Below are positions 8,916-17,709 of a stretch of 64,000 bases of DNA, piece by piece. How positions within the stretch are numbered: the first letter of the stretch is position 1; every line of letters begins with the position of its first letter. Origin of the DNA: Lysobacter gummosus (lineage in GTDB: Bacteria > Pseudomonadota > Gammaproteobacteria > Xanthomonadales > Xanthomonadaceae). The position numbers and the translations under genes are program-made. The DNA lies in NCBI RefSeq assembly GCF_001442805.1, contig NZ_CP011131.1, positions 186,001-250,000 of the forward strand, read 5' to 3'. The notes beneath the pieces are model-generated. The model did not search any database and was not told where the DNA came from. It worked only from the letters and a program-made list of their open reading frames with translations.

Positions 8916-9722
8916 ATGAATGCGCCGCCTCCCCACGCCGGCGCGGTCGCGCCTCCCGGTGCGTCGGCCGCGCGCGCGCTGCGTTACCTGATCCGTGTGC
9001 CGCTGCTGGTGTGGCATCTGCTCATCCACCTGCCGCTGGTGCTGTTGCTCATCACCTTGCCGACCTCGCGGCTGCCGCTGGGTGGCGAGACCCTGGAGGA
9101 ACGCCTGATCCGCGCCTGGGCCGGCGGCCTGATGCGCATCTTCGGTTTCAGCCTGCGCCGGATCGGCACGCCGCTGGCCGGGGCGACCTTGTTCGTCGCC
9201 AATCACGTCAGCTGGGTCGATATCGAGATCCTGCACAGCCAGCGCATGATGGGCTTCGTCGCCAAGCGCGAAATCGCCGGCTGGCCGGTGGTGGGCTGGC
9301 TCGCCGCGCGCGGCCAGACCATTTTCCATCACCGCGGCAACACCGAATCGCTCGGCGGCGTGCTGCATGAAATGCTCTCGCGCCTGCGCGCGGGCCGTTC
9401 GGTCGGCGTGTTTCCCGAAGGCGGCACCCGCGGCGGCCGCGAGATCGGCCCGTTCCACGCGCGCATCTTCCTGGCCGCGGTCGAAGCCGGCGTGCCGGTG
9501 CAGCCGGTGGCGCTGCGCTACGGCGAGCGCGGCGACGCCCAGACGGTAGTCGCATTCCAGGACAAGGAAAGCTTTTTCGCCAACTTCCTGCGCCTGCTCG
9601 GCGAACCCGGGCGCGTGGCCGAAATCCACTTCCTGACACCGATCGGCCCGGGCGAAGCCGATGGACGCCGCCGCATCGCCGAACTGGCGCGGCTGCGCAT
9701 TATCGAGGCGATGGCGAGCTGA
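8916..9722 (+). CDS. Lysophospholipid acyltransferase (PlsC-like)
   Basis: Predicted 268-residue membrane-associated acyltransferase that would acylate lysophosphatidate or a related lysolipid. The NHVSWVD motif gives the catalytic HX4D (His97, Asp102), and FPEGGTRG is the substrate-binding motif; both are hallmarks of the PlsC family. One hydrophobic segment lies at about 25-48. The ATG at 8916 is preferred over a GTG at 8907, because AGGT lies 12 bases upstream. It is followed 4 bases later by a YheT-like hydrolase, so the two are likely one transcript. The exact substrate is unknown; ornithine-lipid or lysophosphatidate acylation are both possible. Confidence 0.9.
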   Translation: MNAPPPHAGAVAPPGASAARALRYLIRVPLLVWHLLIHLPLVLLLITLPTSRLPLGGETLEERLIRAWAGGLMRIFGFSLRRIGTPLAGATLFVANHVSWVDIEILHSQRMMGFVAKREIAGWPVVGWLAARGQTIFHHRGNTESLGGVLHEMLSRLRAGRSVGVFPEGGTRGGREIGPFHARIFLAAVEAGVPVQPVALRYGERGDAQTVVAFQDKESFFANFLRLLGEPGRVAEIHFLTPIGPGEADGRRRIAELARLRIIEAMAS

Positions 9723-9726
9723 TCCC

Positions 9727-10719
9727 ATGTTGACTGCAGCCGATTACGCTCCGCCGCGCTGGCTGCGCAACGCCCACGTGCAATCGGCGCTGGGTTCCAG
9801 TCCCCTGCGCCGGCGCAACGCCGAACGCCGGCTGGCGGCGATCGGCGCGCGCACCCAGGCGCACATCATCGAAACCGACGGCGGCGTGCGCCTGCACGGC
9901 CTGCACAGCGCCGTGGACGGCGTCGCCCCGCGCGGGCTGGTGCTGCTGCTGCACGGCTGGGAAGGCAGCGTGGATTCCAACTACATGCGCCTGACCGCGG
10001 CGCAGTTGCTGGCGCGCGGCTTCGAAGTGTTCCGGCTCAACTTCCGCGATCACGGCGACACCCATCACCTCAACGAAGGCCTGTTCCACTCCAACCGCAT
10101 CGACGAAGTGGTGCAGGCCACCGCGCAGATCGCGCGGATGTTTCCGCTGCGGCCGCTGTCGGTGGCCGGGTATTCGCTCGGCGGCAACTTCGCCCTGCGC
10201 CTGGCGCTGCGCGCGCCCGAGGCCGGGCTGCCGCTGGCGCACGTGGCCTCGGTGTGTCCGGTGCTGGACCCGGCGCGCACCATGGAGTCGATGGAAAACG
10301 GCCTGCGTTTTTACCTGTGGTACTTCGAGCGAAAATGGCGCGACTCGCTGGCGCGCAAGCGCGAGCTGTTCCCGGGCGTGCACGACTTCGACGACCGCAC
10401 GCTCGGCCTGAGCATGCGTCCGCTGACCCAGTGGATGGTCGAGCGCCACACCGACTTCGGCACCCTGGATCGCTATTTCGACGGCTATTCGGTCGCCGGC
10501 CAGCGCCTGGCGCAGTTGCAGGTGCCGGTGAGCATCCTGATGGCCGCCGACGACCCGGTGATTCCGGTGGCCGGTTTCCGCGAACTGGAGCTGCCCGCGA
10601 ACGCGCGCCTGGAAGTCGCATCCTGGGGCGGGCATTGCGGGTTTCTGGAGAACGCCCAGCTGGACGGCTTCGCCGAGCGCTGGATCGCCGACCGCATGGA
10701 GAAGCTGGCCTCGGCCTGA
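9727..10719 (+). CDS. YheT-type alpha/beta hydrolase
   Basis: Predicted 330-residue hydrolase of the YheT/ABHD1-3 group. It has the oxyanion motif LLLHGWEGS, a nucleophile elbow GYSLGG with Ser150, an acid residue in AADDPVIP and a His in GGHCGF, forming a full catalytic triad. The N-terminal PPRWLRNAHVQS is typical of this group. There is no signal peptide, so it is probably cytosolic or membrane-peripheral. It starts 4 bases after the acyltransferase stop. Proteins of this family act on esters or lipids, but the physiological substrate is not established. Confidence 0.88.
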   Translation: MLTAADYAPPRWLRNAHVQSALGSSPLRRRNAERRLAAIGARTQAHIIETDGGVRLHGLHSAVDGVAPRGLVLLLHGWEGSVDSNYMRLTAAQLLARGFEVFRLNFRDHGDTHHLNEGLFHSNRIDEVVQATAQIARMFPLRPLSVAGYSLGGNFALRLALRAPEAGLPLAHVASVCPVLDPARTMESMENGLRFYLWYFERKWRDSLARKRELFPGVHDFDDRTLGLSMRPLTQWMVERHTDFGTLDRYFDGYSVAGQRLAQLQVPVSILMAADDPVIPVAGFRELELPANARLEVASWGGHCGFLENAQLDGFAERWIADRMEKLASA

Positions 10720-10759
10720 GCCGCCATGGCGGGCCCGGCGAAATCGTTCGCGGCAGCAC

Positions 10760-10774
10760 TAGACGACCGGTCTA
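10760..10774. promoter_or_regulatory. NemR-type operator before the TetR gene
   Basis: TAGACGACCGGTCTA has dyad arms TAGAC/GTCTA. With its flanks it forms CACTAGACGACCGGTCTA, nearly repeated at 11438-11455 before the reductase gene. The position 22 bases before the repressor start indicates autoregulation. Confidence 0.75.
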
Positions 10775-10795
10775 ATTGCCTCTAGAGTGCCCGCC

Positions 10796-11395
10796 ATGAC
10801 CTCCACCGCCCCCAGCGACGTCCGTCAGCACATCCTCGATGTGGCCTTGCCGTTGCTGCTGCGCAAAGGCTTCACCGCGGTCGGCCTGACCGAGGTGCTG
10901 ACCGCCGCGCAGGTGCCGAAGGGCTCGTTCTATCACTACTTCGGCTCGAAGGAAGCCTTCGGCGAGGCGGTGCTGGAGACCTATTTCGCCGGTTATCTGG
11001 CGCGCATGGACCTGCTGCTGAGCCAGCCGGGCACGGCCGCGCAGCGGCTGAGCGGCTACTTCGACGACTGGCTCGACTCGCAGACCGGCGACGAAGCCAG
11101 CAGCCGTTGCCCGGTGGTCAAGCTCGGCGCGGAAGTCAGCGACCTGTCCGAAAGCATGCGCGCGGCGCTGGAGCGCGGCACTCGCTGTATCACCGAGCGC
11201 CTGGCGCGCTGCATCGACGCCGGCCGCGCCGACGGCTCCTTGTCGGCGCCGGCCGACAGCCGCGCCGCGGCGGTGACGCTCTACCAGAACTGGCTCGGCG
11301 CCAGCCTGCTGGCCAAGATCGCCCGCGATCGCGCGCCGCTGGACACGGCCATGGCCGGCACCCGGCAACTGTTAGGCCTGACCCAAAACGTTTGA
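10796..11395 (+). CDS. nemR: NemR-like TetR repressor
   Basis: Predicted 199-residue TetR-family repressor resembling E. coli NemR, which responds to electrophiles and reactive chlorine. The N-terminal helix-turn-helix includes TEVLTAAQVPKGSFYHYF. A cysteine (Cys105) in RCPVVKLGAEVSDLSES corresponds to the redox-sensing Cys106 of NemR. The ATG at 10796 was preferred to an in-frame GTG at 10787. It lies upstream of a CurA-like reductase in the same direction, with matching operators before both genes. The reductase in place of nemA/gloA is a variation on the E. coli arrangement. Confidence 0.85.
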   Translation: MTSTAPSDVRQHILDVALPLLLRKGFTAVGLTEVLTAAQVPKGSFYHYFGSKEAFGEAVLETYFAGYLARMDLLLSQPGTAAQRLSGYFDDWLDSQTGDEASSRCPVVKLGAEVSDLSESMRAALERGTRCITERLARCIDAGRADGSLSAPADSRAAAVTLYQNWLGASLLAKIARDRAPLDTAMAGTRQLLGLTQNV

Positions 11396-11440
11396 AGCGG
11401 GACGGTGTGAACGCCGACCCGATTTTTTGTACCCGATCAC

Positions 11441-11455
11441 TAGGCGACCGGTCTA
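11441..11455. promoter_or_regulatory. NemR-type operator before the reductase gene
   Basis: TAGGCGACCGGTCTA differs by one base from the site at 10760-10774, and the flanking CAC and TTTG are also shared. It lies about 58 bases before the reductase start, so the repressor upstream probably controls the reductase directly. Confidence 0.75.
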
Positions 11456-11512
11456 TTTGCAGTCACCGAGTCGTCCGAACCCAACCCACGCACCCACCCG
11501 ATAGGAGCCTCC

Positions 11513-12547
11513 ATGTCGCAGCCGCAACCCGTGAACCGCCGCATCGTCCTCGCCGCCCGCCCGAACGGCATGCCGACCACGCAGGACCTGCGCCTGGAAG
11601 AAGCCGCCGTGCCGACGCCCGGCCCGGGCCAGCTGCTGTTGCGCACGCTGTACCTGTCGCTGGACCCGTACATGCGCAACCTCATGGACGAAGCCGGCAC
11701 CAGCTACGCGCCGCCGATCGCGCTGGGCGCGCCGGTGGTGGGCGGCACGGTCAGCCGGGTGGTGAGCTCCGAGCATGCGCAGTTCAAGGCCGGCGACCTG
11801 GTCCTGAGCAACGCCGGCTGGCAGGACTACGCGCTGTCGGACGGCACCGACCTGACCGCGCTCGGCGACATGGCCCAACCGTCCCTGGCGCTGGGCGGCC
11901 TGGGCATGCCCGCGTTCACCGCCTATGTCGGCCTGCTCGACATCGGCCAGCCCAAGCCGGGCGAAACCGTGGTCGTGGCGGCGGCGACCGGCGCGGTCGG
12001 CGCGGTGGTCGGGCAGATCGCCAAGCTCAAGGGCGCGCGCGTGGTCGGTATCGCCGGCGGCGCGGACAAATGCCGCTACGCGGTGGAAGAACTCGGCTTC
12101 GACGCCTGCATCGACCGCCACGATCCGCAGCTGGCGCAGCGCCTGGCGCAGGCCTGCCCGGACGGCATCGACGTGTACTTCGAGAACGTCGGCGGCGCGG
12201 TGTTCGAGGCGGTGCTGCCGCTGCTCAACCACTACGCACGCGTGCCGGTGTGCGGGGTGATCGCGCACTACAACGACGAAGCGCAGCCGCCGGTGCCCAA
12301 CCCGCTGCCGGGGCTGATGACCACGCTGCTGCAAAAACGCATCCGTCTGCAGGGTTTCATCATCCTGGACCACTACGCCGAGCGCTTCGAGGCCTTCCGC
12401 CGCGAGATGGGCGAATGGGTCGCCGCCGGCCGGGTCAAGCTGCGCGAGGACCGCGTCGACGGCCTGGAGAACGCGCCGGCCGCATTCATCGGCCTGCTGC
12501 AGGGGCATAACTTCGGCAAGCTGGTGGTGCGCGTGGCCGAGGCCTGA
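11513..12547 (+). CDS. NADP-dependent enone reductase (CurA/YncB-like MDR)
   Basis: Predicted 344-residue cytosolic medium-chain dehydrogenase/reductase of the leukotriene B4 12-hydroxydehydrogenase / curcumin reductase group, which reduces alpha,beta-unsaturated carbonyls with NADPH. Visible features are LSLDPYMRN near residue 50, the substrate-side GGLGMPAFTAYVGL, and the nucleotide-binding AATGAVGAVVGQIAKLKG. It lacks the zinc-binding cysteines of alcohol dehydrogenases. It starts at the ATG at 11513 after TAGGAGCCTCC. Placement behind a NemR-like repressor with a matching operator fits a role in detoxifying reactive electrophiles. Confidence 0.9.
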   Translation: MSQPQPVNRRIVLAARPNGMPTTQDLRLEEAAVPTPGPGQLLLRTLYLSLDPYMRNLMDEAGTSYAPPIALGAPVVGGTVSRVVSSEHAQFKAGDLVLSNAGWQDYALSDGTDLTALGDMAQPSLALGGLGMPAFTAYVGLLDIGQPKPGETVVVAAATGAVGAVVGQIAKLKGARVVGIAGGADKCRYAVEELGFDACIDRHDPQLAQRLAQACPDGIDVYFENVGGAVFEAVLPLLNHYARVPVCGVIAHYNDEAQPPVPNPLPGLMTTLLQKRIRLQGFIILDHYAERFEAFRREMGEWVAAGRVKLREDRVDGLENAPAAFIGLLQGHNFGKLVVRVAEA

Positions 12548-12672
12548 GCCCGGCCGGGCGGGACAGAGCGAGGGGGCGGAGAGCGATCGCGACCAGCGGC
12601 CAGCGCATAAAAAGCGCGAAACCGCGCGCGCCCCTACAATCCCCCTCCTCTTATCCCGTCCGAAGCACACGA

Positions 12673-14745
12673 ATGTACGAACCCATTCTCGACGCGCTGC
12701 GCAGCGGCACCCCCGCCGAAGCGCTGGCCGCCGCCGAACAAGCGCTGAGCACCGACCCGCAAGACGCCGGCCTGCATCGCCTGCACGCCGCCGCCCTGCG
12801 TCTGAACGGCGATCGCGACGGCGCCGTGGCGGCCCTGGATCGCGCCATCGGCCTCACGCCCGAGGATGCGCAACTGCATCTGGAACGCGCCGGCGCGCTG
12901 CTCGACGGCCGCCACCTCGACGAGGCCCAGGCTTCGCTCGCGCGCGCGATCGGGCTGGACCCGAACCAGTTCCCGGCCTACGTCGTCAAAGCGCAGCTCG
13001 CCATCGTGCGCGGCGACCTGGAAGATGCCGAGCGCCTCGGCCGCACCGCCGCGCGCATCGCTCCCAATCACCCGCAGGTCGCCGCCATCGAAGGCGTGCT
13101 GGCGCTGCGCCGCGGCGACGCCGACCGCGCCCTGGCCATCCTCAGCCACGCCGCCTCGCTGGCGCCGGACGATCCGCAGGTGCTGCACGGCCTGGGCTTC
13201 GCCTATCTGGCCAAGGGCCATCTGGCCTTCGCCGAACAAGCCTTCACCGCGCTGGCCGAGCGCAGCCCGGACCAGCCCACGCTGCAATTGCTGATCGCCG
13301 ATCTGCTGCGCCTGCAATCGCGCTATGCCGAAGCCGCCGATCGCATCGCGCCGGTGGCGCAGCGCGAAGACGCCGGCTTCGGCGTGCGCCGCTGGGCCGG
13401 TGAGCTGGAACTCGACGCCGGCCGCAACGACCGCGCCCTGTCGCTGCTGCGCGAGGCCTTCGACGATCAGCCTTACGATCCGCGCACGCTCAACGCGATC
13501 ATGGAAGCCTGGCGCCGCCTCGGCGCCGTCGACGACGCGCGCCAGTCGCTGGAATCCGCGCTCACCCAGCATCCGCAGCAGCAGGACCTGTGGCGCGCGC
13601 GGCTGGTGCTGGAACCGTTCGGCGAGCCCTCGGCGCTGGCGATCCTCGACCGCTGGCAGCAGGCCATGCCGGAAAACCTCGCGGCGCTGGAAGCGCGCGC
13701 GGCGGTGCACGATCAACTGGGCGAGCACAGCCAGGCCGAGGCCATCGCCGAACGCATCGTCGAACTCAGTCCGGGCGATGTCGCCGCCGAGATGCGCATC
13801 GTCCAGGGCCTGACCGAACGCGATCCCGACGCCGCCGCCGAGCGCATCGAGCGCCTGATCGGACAGGCCGTCGATCCGGCCGCCAAGCGCGAGCTGCGGC
13901 AGTTGCTGGGCCGCACTCTGGATCTGGCCGCGCAGCCCGAAGCGGCCGCGGCGACCTGGGCCGAGCTTCACGCGGAAGTCGTCGATCAACGCCTGCCGTT
14001 CAACGCCATCAGCGCGCGCAGCGCCGGCGACTGGCCGGCGATGAGCACCATCGCCGAAGGCACCCGCGGCATCTTGCTGCTGTGGGGCGCGCCGGGTTCG
14101 CGGGTGGAACGCATCGCCCAGGTGCTCGGCGCGGTCGGCGCGCCGCTGCTGGTCGATCGCTACGGCCCGCAGCCGCCGACCGATCCGATGCAGCGCTACG
14201 GCACGGTCGAGGAACTGCTCGCCGGCACGCTCGATCCGGCCTTCCTGATCAAGATGTACCGCGCCGCCTTGCCCGCGCGCGGCGCCGCCGACGGCCCGGT
14301 GTTCGACTGGCTGCTGTGGTGGGACAACGCGCTGTTGCGCGCGTTGCGTCCATATCTGTCGGAAGCCTTCCTGCTGATTCCGATCCGCGATCCGCGCGAC
14401 ATGCTGCTGGACTGGCTGGCCTCCGGCAGCCCGACGCCGTATGCGCTGCCCACGCCGGAAGACGGCGCGCGCTGGCTGGCGCAGTGCCTGGACCAGATCG
14501 CCGATCTGCACGAAGGCAATCTGTTCCCGCACAACCTGGTGCGCCTGGACGAAACCGGCGAAGACCCCGGCGCGATCGCGCAGATCATCGCCGACACCCT
14601 GCGCGTGCAGGTGTCGCTGCCCGGCGGCATCGCGATGAGCGAGCGCCTCGGCAACGGCCGTTGGCGCGCCTACCAGGGCGCGCTGGGCGAAGCGTTCGCG
14701 TTGCTCGCGCCGGTGGCCAAGCGTTTGGGCTATCCGCAGGCCTGA
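12673..14745 (+). CDS. TPR protein with C-terminal sulfotransferase-like domain
   Basis: Predicted 690-residue cytosolic protein. Residues 1 to about 450 are tetratricopeptide-like helical repeats (alternating small/large residues such as ALxxxxxAxxLxPxD). From about 475 a second domain has GAPGSRVERIAQVLG, IPIRDPRDMLLDWL and a C-terminal ERLGNGRWRAYQGAL helix. This pattern resembles TPR-sulfotransferase fusions, in which a GxPRSGTT loop binds PAPS and an R-DP block binds the 3'-phosphate. The loop here is degenerate (GAPGSR), so activity is uncertain. It stands alone between the reductase and a PEBP gene. Confidence 0.75.
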   Translation: MYEPILDALRSGTPAEALAAAEQALSTDPQDAGLHRLHAAALRLNGDRDGAVAALDRAIGLTPEDAQLHLERAGALLDGRHLDEAQASLARAIGLDPNQFPAYVVKAQLAIVRGDLEDAERLGRTAARIAPNHPQVAAIEGVLALRRGDADRALAILSHAASLAPDDPQVLHGLGFAYLAKGHLAFAEQAFTALAERSPDQPTLQLLIADLLRLQSRYAEAADRIAPVAQREDAGFGVRRWAGELELDAGRNDRALSLLREAFDDQPYDPRTLNAIMEAWRRLGAVDDARQSLESALTQHPQQQDLWRARLVLEPFGEPSALAILDRWQQAMPENLAALEARAAVHDQLGEHSQAEAIAERIVELSPGDVAAEMRIVQGLTERDPDAAAERIERLIGQAVDPAAKRELRQLLGRTLDLAAQPEAAAATWAELHAEVVDQRLPFNAISARSAGDWPAMSTIAEGTRGILLLWGAPGSRVERIAQVLGAVGAPLLVDRYGPQPPTDPMQRYGTVEELLAGTLDPAFLIKMYRAALPARGAADGPVFDWLLWWDNALLRALRPYLSEAFLLIPIRDPRDMLLDWLASGSPTPYALPTPEDGARWLAQCLDQIADLHEGNLFPHNLVRLDETGEDPGAIAQIIADTLRVQVSLPGGIAMSERLGNGRWRAYQGALGEAFALLAPVAKRLGYPQA

Positions 14746-14920
14746 GCGCGCGCCGGTAGCGACGGCCGCTGCGATCGACCACCCGGTTCGCGGCGGCCGG
14801 CTACGGAATACTTCGCCGGGCGGATCGATCCATGGCGGATCGATGCCGCGCGTTATCGTGCACCCTCACTGTCTTGGTGCGATGCCCGCACCGCGAATCA
14901 GCAGCGCCCAGGAGCCCTTC

Positions 14921-15547
14921 ATGCGCATTCACAGCAACAGCTTCCAGCACCGTCAACGCCTGCCGGCCGAATTCGCCGCCGGCCAGGCCAGCGGCGACGG
15001 CTATGGCTTCGCGCCGAACCGCAATCCGCATCTGGCCTGGGATGAGGTACCGCAGGGAGCGCGTTCGTTCGCGCTGGTGTGCATCGACCCGGACGTGCCG
15101 ACCGTGGCCGAGATGGTCGGGCGCAGCGACGTGCAGATTCCCGAGCATCAGGTGCGCACCGATTTCATCCATTGGGTGGTCGCCGACATCGCCGCCGACG
15201 TGCGCGAGATCGCTGCCGGCAGTTGCAGCGACGGCGTGACCGCGCACGGCAAGCGCGATCCGTCCGGCCCGCGCGGCTCGCGCCAGGGCCTCAACGACTA
15301 CACCGGCTGGTTCGCCGGCGATCCGGACATGGCCGGCGACTGGCACGGCTACGACGGCCCGTTCCCGCCGCCGAACGATCTGCGTCTGCACCGCTATTTC
15401 TTCCGCGTGTTCGCGCTCGACGTGGAGCGGCTGGAACTGGACGCGCGCTTCACCGCCGCCGACGTGTTGAACGCGATGCAGGGCCATGTGCTGGGGGAGG
15501 CGTCGATCTACGGCACCTACTCGCTCAACCCCGCGGTGAAGGGCTGA
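14921..15547 (+). CDS. YbhB/YbcL-type PEBP protein
   Basis: Predicted 208-residue phosphatidylethanolamine-binding-protein family member. It shows PHLAWDEVP, CIDPDVPT and HWVVADI, and the ligand-pocket-like GPRGSRQGLNDYTGW, in the order seen in bacterial YbhB proteins. The ATG at 14921 follows CAGGAGCCCTTC at good spacing. It is somewhat longer than E. coli YbhB. There is no signal peptide. Family function in bacteria is unclear. The 175 bases before it hold no recognised gene. Confidence 0.88.
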   Translation: MRIHSNSFQHRQRLPAEFAAGQASGDGYGFAPNRNPHLAWDEVPQGARSFALVCIDPDVPTVAEMVGRSDVQIPEHQVRTDFIHWVVADIAADVREIAAGSCSDGVTAHGKRDPSGPRGSRQGLNDYTGWFAGDPDMAGDWHGYDGPFPPPNDLRLHRYFFRVFALDVERLELDARFTAADVLNAMQGHVLGEASIYGTYSLNPAVKG

Positions 15548-15649
15548 GCCAGTGAGCGCGACGCGAGTGGAGCGCCGATCCGGCTTGCCTTTGACCGACC
15601 GCGCCGGCGCCGATCCGCGGCGCGCGGCGATTCTCCACCGAGCGACGAA

Positions 15650-16123
15650 ATGAACGACCCGCACAACCCCTACGATGCGCCGCAGACCCAAGTGCGCGCC
15701 GAACGCATCGCGCAACTGGTCACCGCCACGCGCGGCCAGCGCCTGATCAACTACCTGATCGACTCGCTGGCCTGCGTCGCCTTGATCGTCTGCGCGCTGA
15801 CGCTGTACACCGCTTACGATCCGGCCGTGGTGAACTCGCTGCGCGAGCCGAACATGCTCCGCGACTGGGTCATGACGCCGATCGCGCTGCTGATCTACTA
15901 CGTGCCGATGGAAGGCATGTTCGGCGTCACCCTGGGCAAGCTGGTCACCAATACCCGGGTGGTGGACGAACAAGGCCGCCCGCCGAGTTGGGGCCAGGTG
16001 TTGGGCCGCACCGCCGCGCGGCTGATTCCGTTCGAACAATTCACCATCCTGTTCTCCGGGACCGAACGCGTCGCCGCCTGGCACGATCGCCTGCCCAAGA
16101 CCCTGGTGGTGCGGGCGCGCTGA
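15650..16123 (+). CDS. RDD-family membrane protein 1
   Basis: Predicted 157-residue inner-membrane protein. After a Pro/Asn-rich start (NPYDAPQTQV) it has two hydrophobic segments (about 35-58 and 75-97), the second running into GMFGVTLGKLVTNTRVVD, a typical RDD-family signature, and a C-terminal WHDRLPKT motif. It is paralogous to the next gene, with the same layout and many shared blocks. RDD proteins are proposed ion or solute carriers, but the role here is unknown. Confidence 0.85.
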   Translation: MNDPHNPYDAPQTQVRAERIAQLVTATRGQRLINYLIDSLACVALIVCALTLYTAYDPAVVNSLREPNMLRDWVMTPIALLIYYVPMEGMFGVTLGKLVTNTRVVDEQGRPPSWGQVLGRTAARLIPFEQFTILFSGTERVAAWHDRLPKTLVVRAR

Positions 16124-16284
16124 AGCGTGTTCATCCGCGCATCTGGCGACCGAACGCGGAACGCGCCATCGGCCTCGTTGCGCCGGCCGCGGGCGCGGCT
16201 TAGAGTCGCCGCAAAGCATTCGCAGGCCGGATTTAGTTGAAGCGCCGTGGACAGCGCGGCCATACAAGGAAGCAGGTTGAAGCC

Positions 16285-16749
16285 ATGAGCGACGAACACA
16301 ATCCCTACCAGGTAGTCTCGCGCGTCAGCGCCGCACCCATCCCGACGGCGTATGCGCAGGCCGGCTACGAGGCCGCCGGCTACGGCCGGCGTTTCGCCAA
16401 CTACTTAATCGATTCGACGATCGCCGGCATGATCAAGGTCGCGATCATAATCGTCGTCGGCCGCTCGGCGATCTATCACTCGCCGCTCAAGGACGTGTTC
16501 TTCACCTTCGCGATAATAATGGTCTACTACATCATGATGGAGGGCTTGTTCGGCGCGACCGTCGGCAAGTTCGTCACCGGCACGCGCGTGGTCGACAACG
16601 AAGACCAGCCGCCCGGTTGGGGCAGCATCATCGTGCGCACCCTGGGTCGCTGCATTCCGTTCGAGCCGTTCTCGATCTTCTTCTCCGGCGAAGATCGCAT
16701 CGCCTGGCACGACCGTCTGTCCGAGACGCGGGTGGTCAGGAAGTCCTGA
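16285..16749 (+). CDS. RDD-family membrane protein 2
   Basis: Predicted 154-residue paralog of the preceding RDD gene: HNPYQVVS start, two hydrophobic segments, LFGATVGKFVTGTRVVD, and WHDRLSETRVV at the end. The ATG at 16285 was chosen because the homologous N-terminus starts here, preceded by AGCAGGTTGAAGCC. The pair looks like a local duplication. The 161 bases between the copies contain no other gene. Confidence 0.85.
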   Translation: MSDEHNPYQVVSRVSAAPIPTAYAQAGYEAAGYGRRFANYLIDSTIAGMIKVAIIIVVGRSAIYHSPLKDVFFTFAIIMVYYIMMEGLFGATVGKFVTGTRVVDNEDQPPGWGSIIVRTLGRCIPFEPFSIFFSGEDRIAWHDRLSETRVVRKS

Positions 16750-16772
16750 CCAACCCGGCTCGCGATACGTAC

Positions 16773-17609
16773 TTACCTGGCTGGAACCAGTTCGCTCTCG
16801 ACCACCATGTCGAGCACGTACGCCACCGACGACGCATCGGCCGGCGGGTTCTTGATGTCGAACTTCTTGATCCGTACGACGTTGCGCACGCCGGCTTCGT
16901 GCGTGTAGCCCTCGATGTCCTGGTAGAGGAAATGCCAGTCCTCCGTCGGTGCCAGGGCGACGCCGTTGGCGTCGTACTTGCGCTCGCGCACCCACAGGCA
17001 CTGGTAGTCGCGCATCAGCGGATGCGGGCAGCTGCGGCGCTGCGCGTCGACTTCCAGGAACATCGTCGTGCCGGCGCCGCCGTAACGCGTTTCCGGCGTC
17101 GGCTGGCCGCTCAGGACCAGCTTGCTGCCCGAGGCGGTGGTCAGCAGCAGGCGCGGTTGCTGCGCCTGGCCTTCGATCGCGAACTGGGTGCTGCCTTCGA
17201 GCTGCTTGGAAATCTCGCTGTCCATCTGCATCAGGCGCTGGTCCTGGCAGGCCATCAGCGTGGTCTGGAAATTCTTGACCTCGATCTTGTCGCCCTTGAG
17301 CGCATAGGTCGCGCCGACGTGATTGCAGCCGCCGGACACGCCCAGGCGGTCCTTGAGGAAGCTCAGCTGCAGGCCGTACTTGCCTTCGCGCTGCAGCACG
17401 CCGATCGGCTTGCCGGTAGCGTCGCTGGCGGTGTCGAGGTTCCAGCGATAGGCGCCCAGGTCGATGGACGAGTGGGCGGCGCCGGTGCTGGCGGAATCGC
17501 CGGCGGGCGCGGCGGCGTTGGCGTTGTTATGCGAGGGCGCGGCGCAGGCGGCGAGCAGGGCCAGCGACAGCGCGGCGGCGGAGAGGACGAGCGGGCGGGT
17601 GATGTTCAT
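16773..17609 (-). CDS. META/DUF4377 domain lipoprotein
   Basis: Predicted 278-residue envelope lipoprotein. The N-terminal signal has a lipobox LLAACA. The middle carries an HslJ/META-like domain (GCNHVGATY, then FQTTLMACQ). The C-terminal part has CLWVRERKYD and WHFLYQDIEGY, as in DUF4377. In other bacteria META-domain proteins are linked to heat-shock tolerance or envelope stability. The ATG at 17609 is chosen; the codon three triplets upstream is TTG. It is convergent with the second RDD gene. Confidence 0.82.
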   Translation of the reverse strand: MNITRPLVLSAAALSLALLAACAAPSHNNANAAAPAGDSASTGAAHSSIDLGAYRWNLDTASDATGKPIGVLQREGKYGLQLSFLKDRLGVSGGCNHVGATYALKGDKIEVKNFQTTLMACQDQRLMQMDSEISKQLEGSTQFAIEGQAQQPRLLLTTASGSKLVLSGQPTPETRYGGAGTTMFLEVDAQRRSCPHPLMRDYQCLWVRERKYDANGVALAPTEDWHFLYQDIEGYTHEAGVRNVVRIKKFDIKNPPADASSVAYVLDMVVESELVPAR

Positions 17610-17709
17610 GGGGCGCAATGATCCGGGTTGCGTTGCGAAGACAGGATCAACGGGCCGGCGCGGGCGATGGGGTTGCGCGCGTTCAGCGGGCGGTCGGCGG
17701 CGCCGGCGC

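Noticed and set aside
12634..14532. 632-codon minus-strand frame opposite the TPR gene
   Set aside because: Antisense shadow of a well-supported TPR protein; Arg/Gln/Ala-rich without domains.
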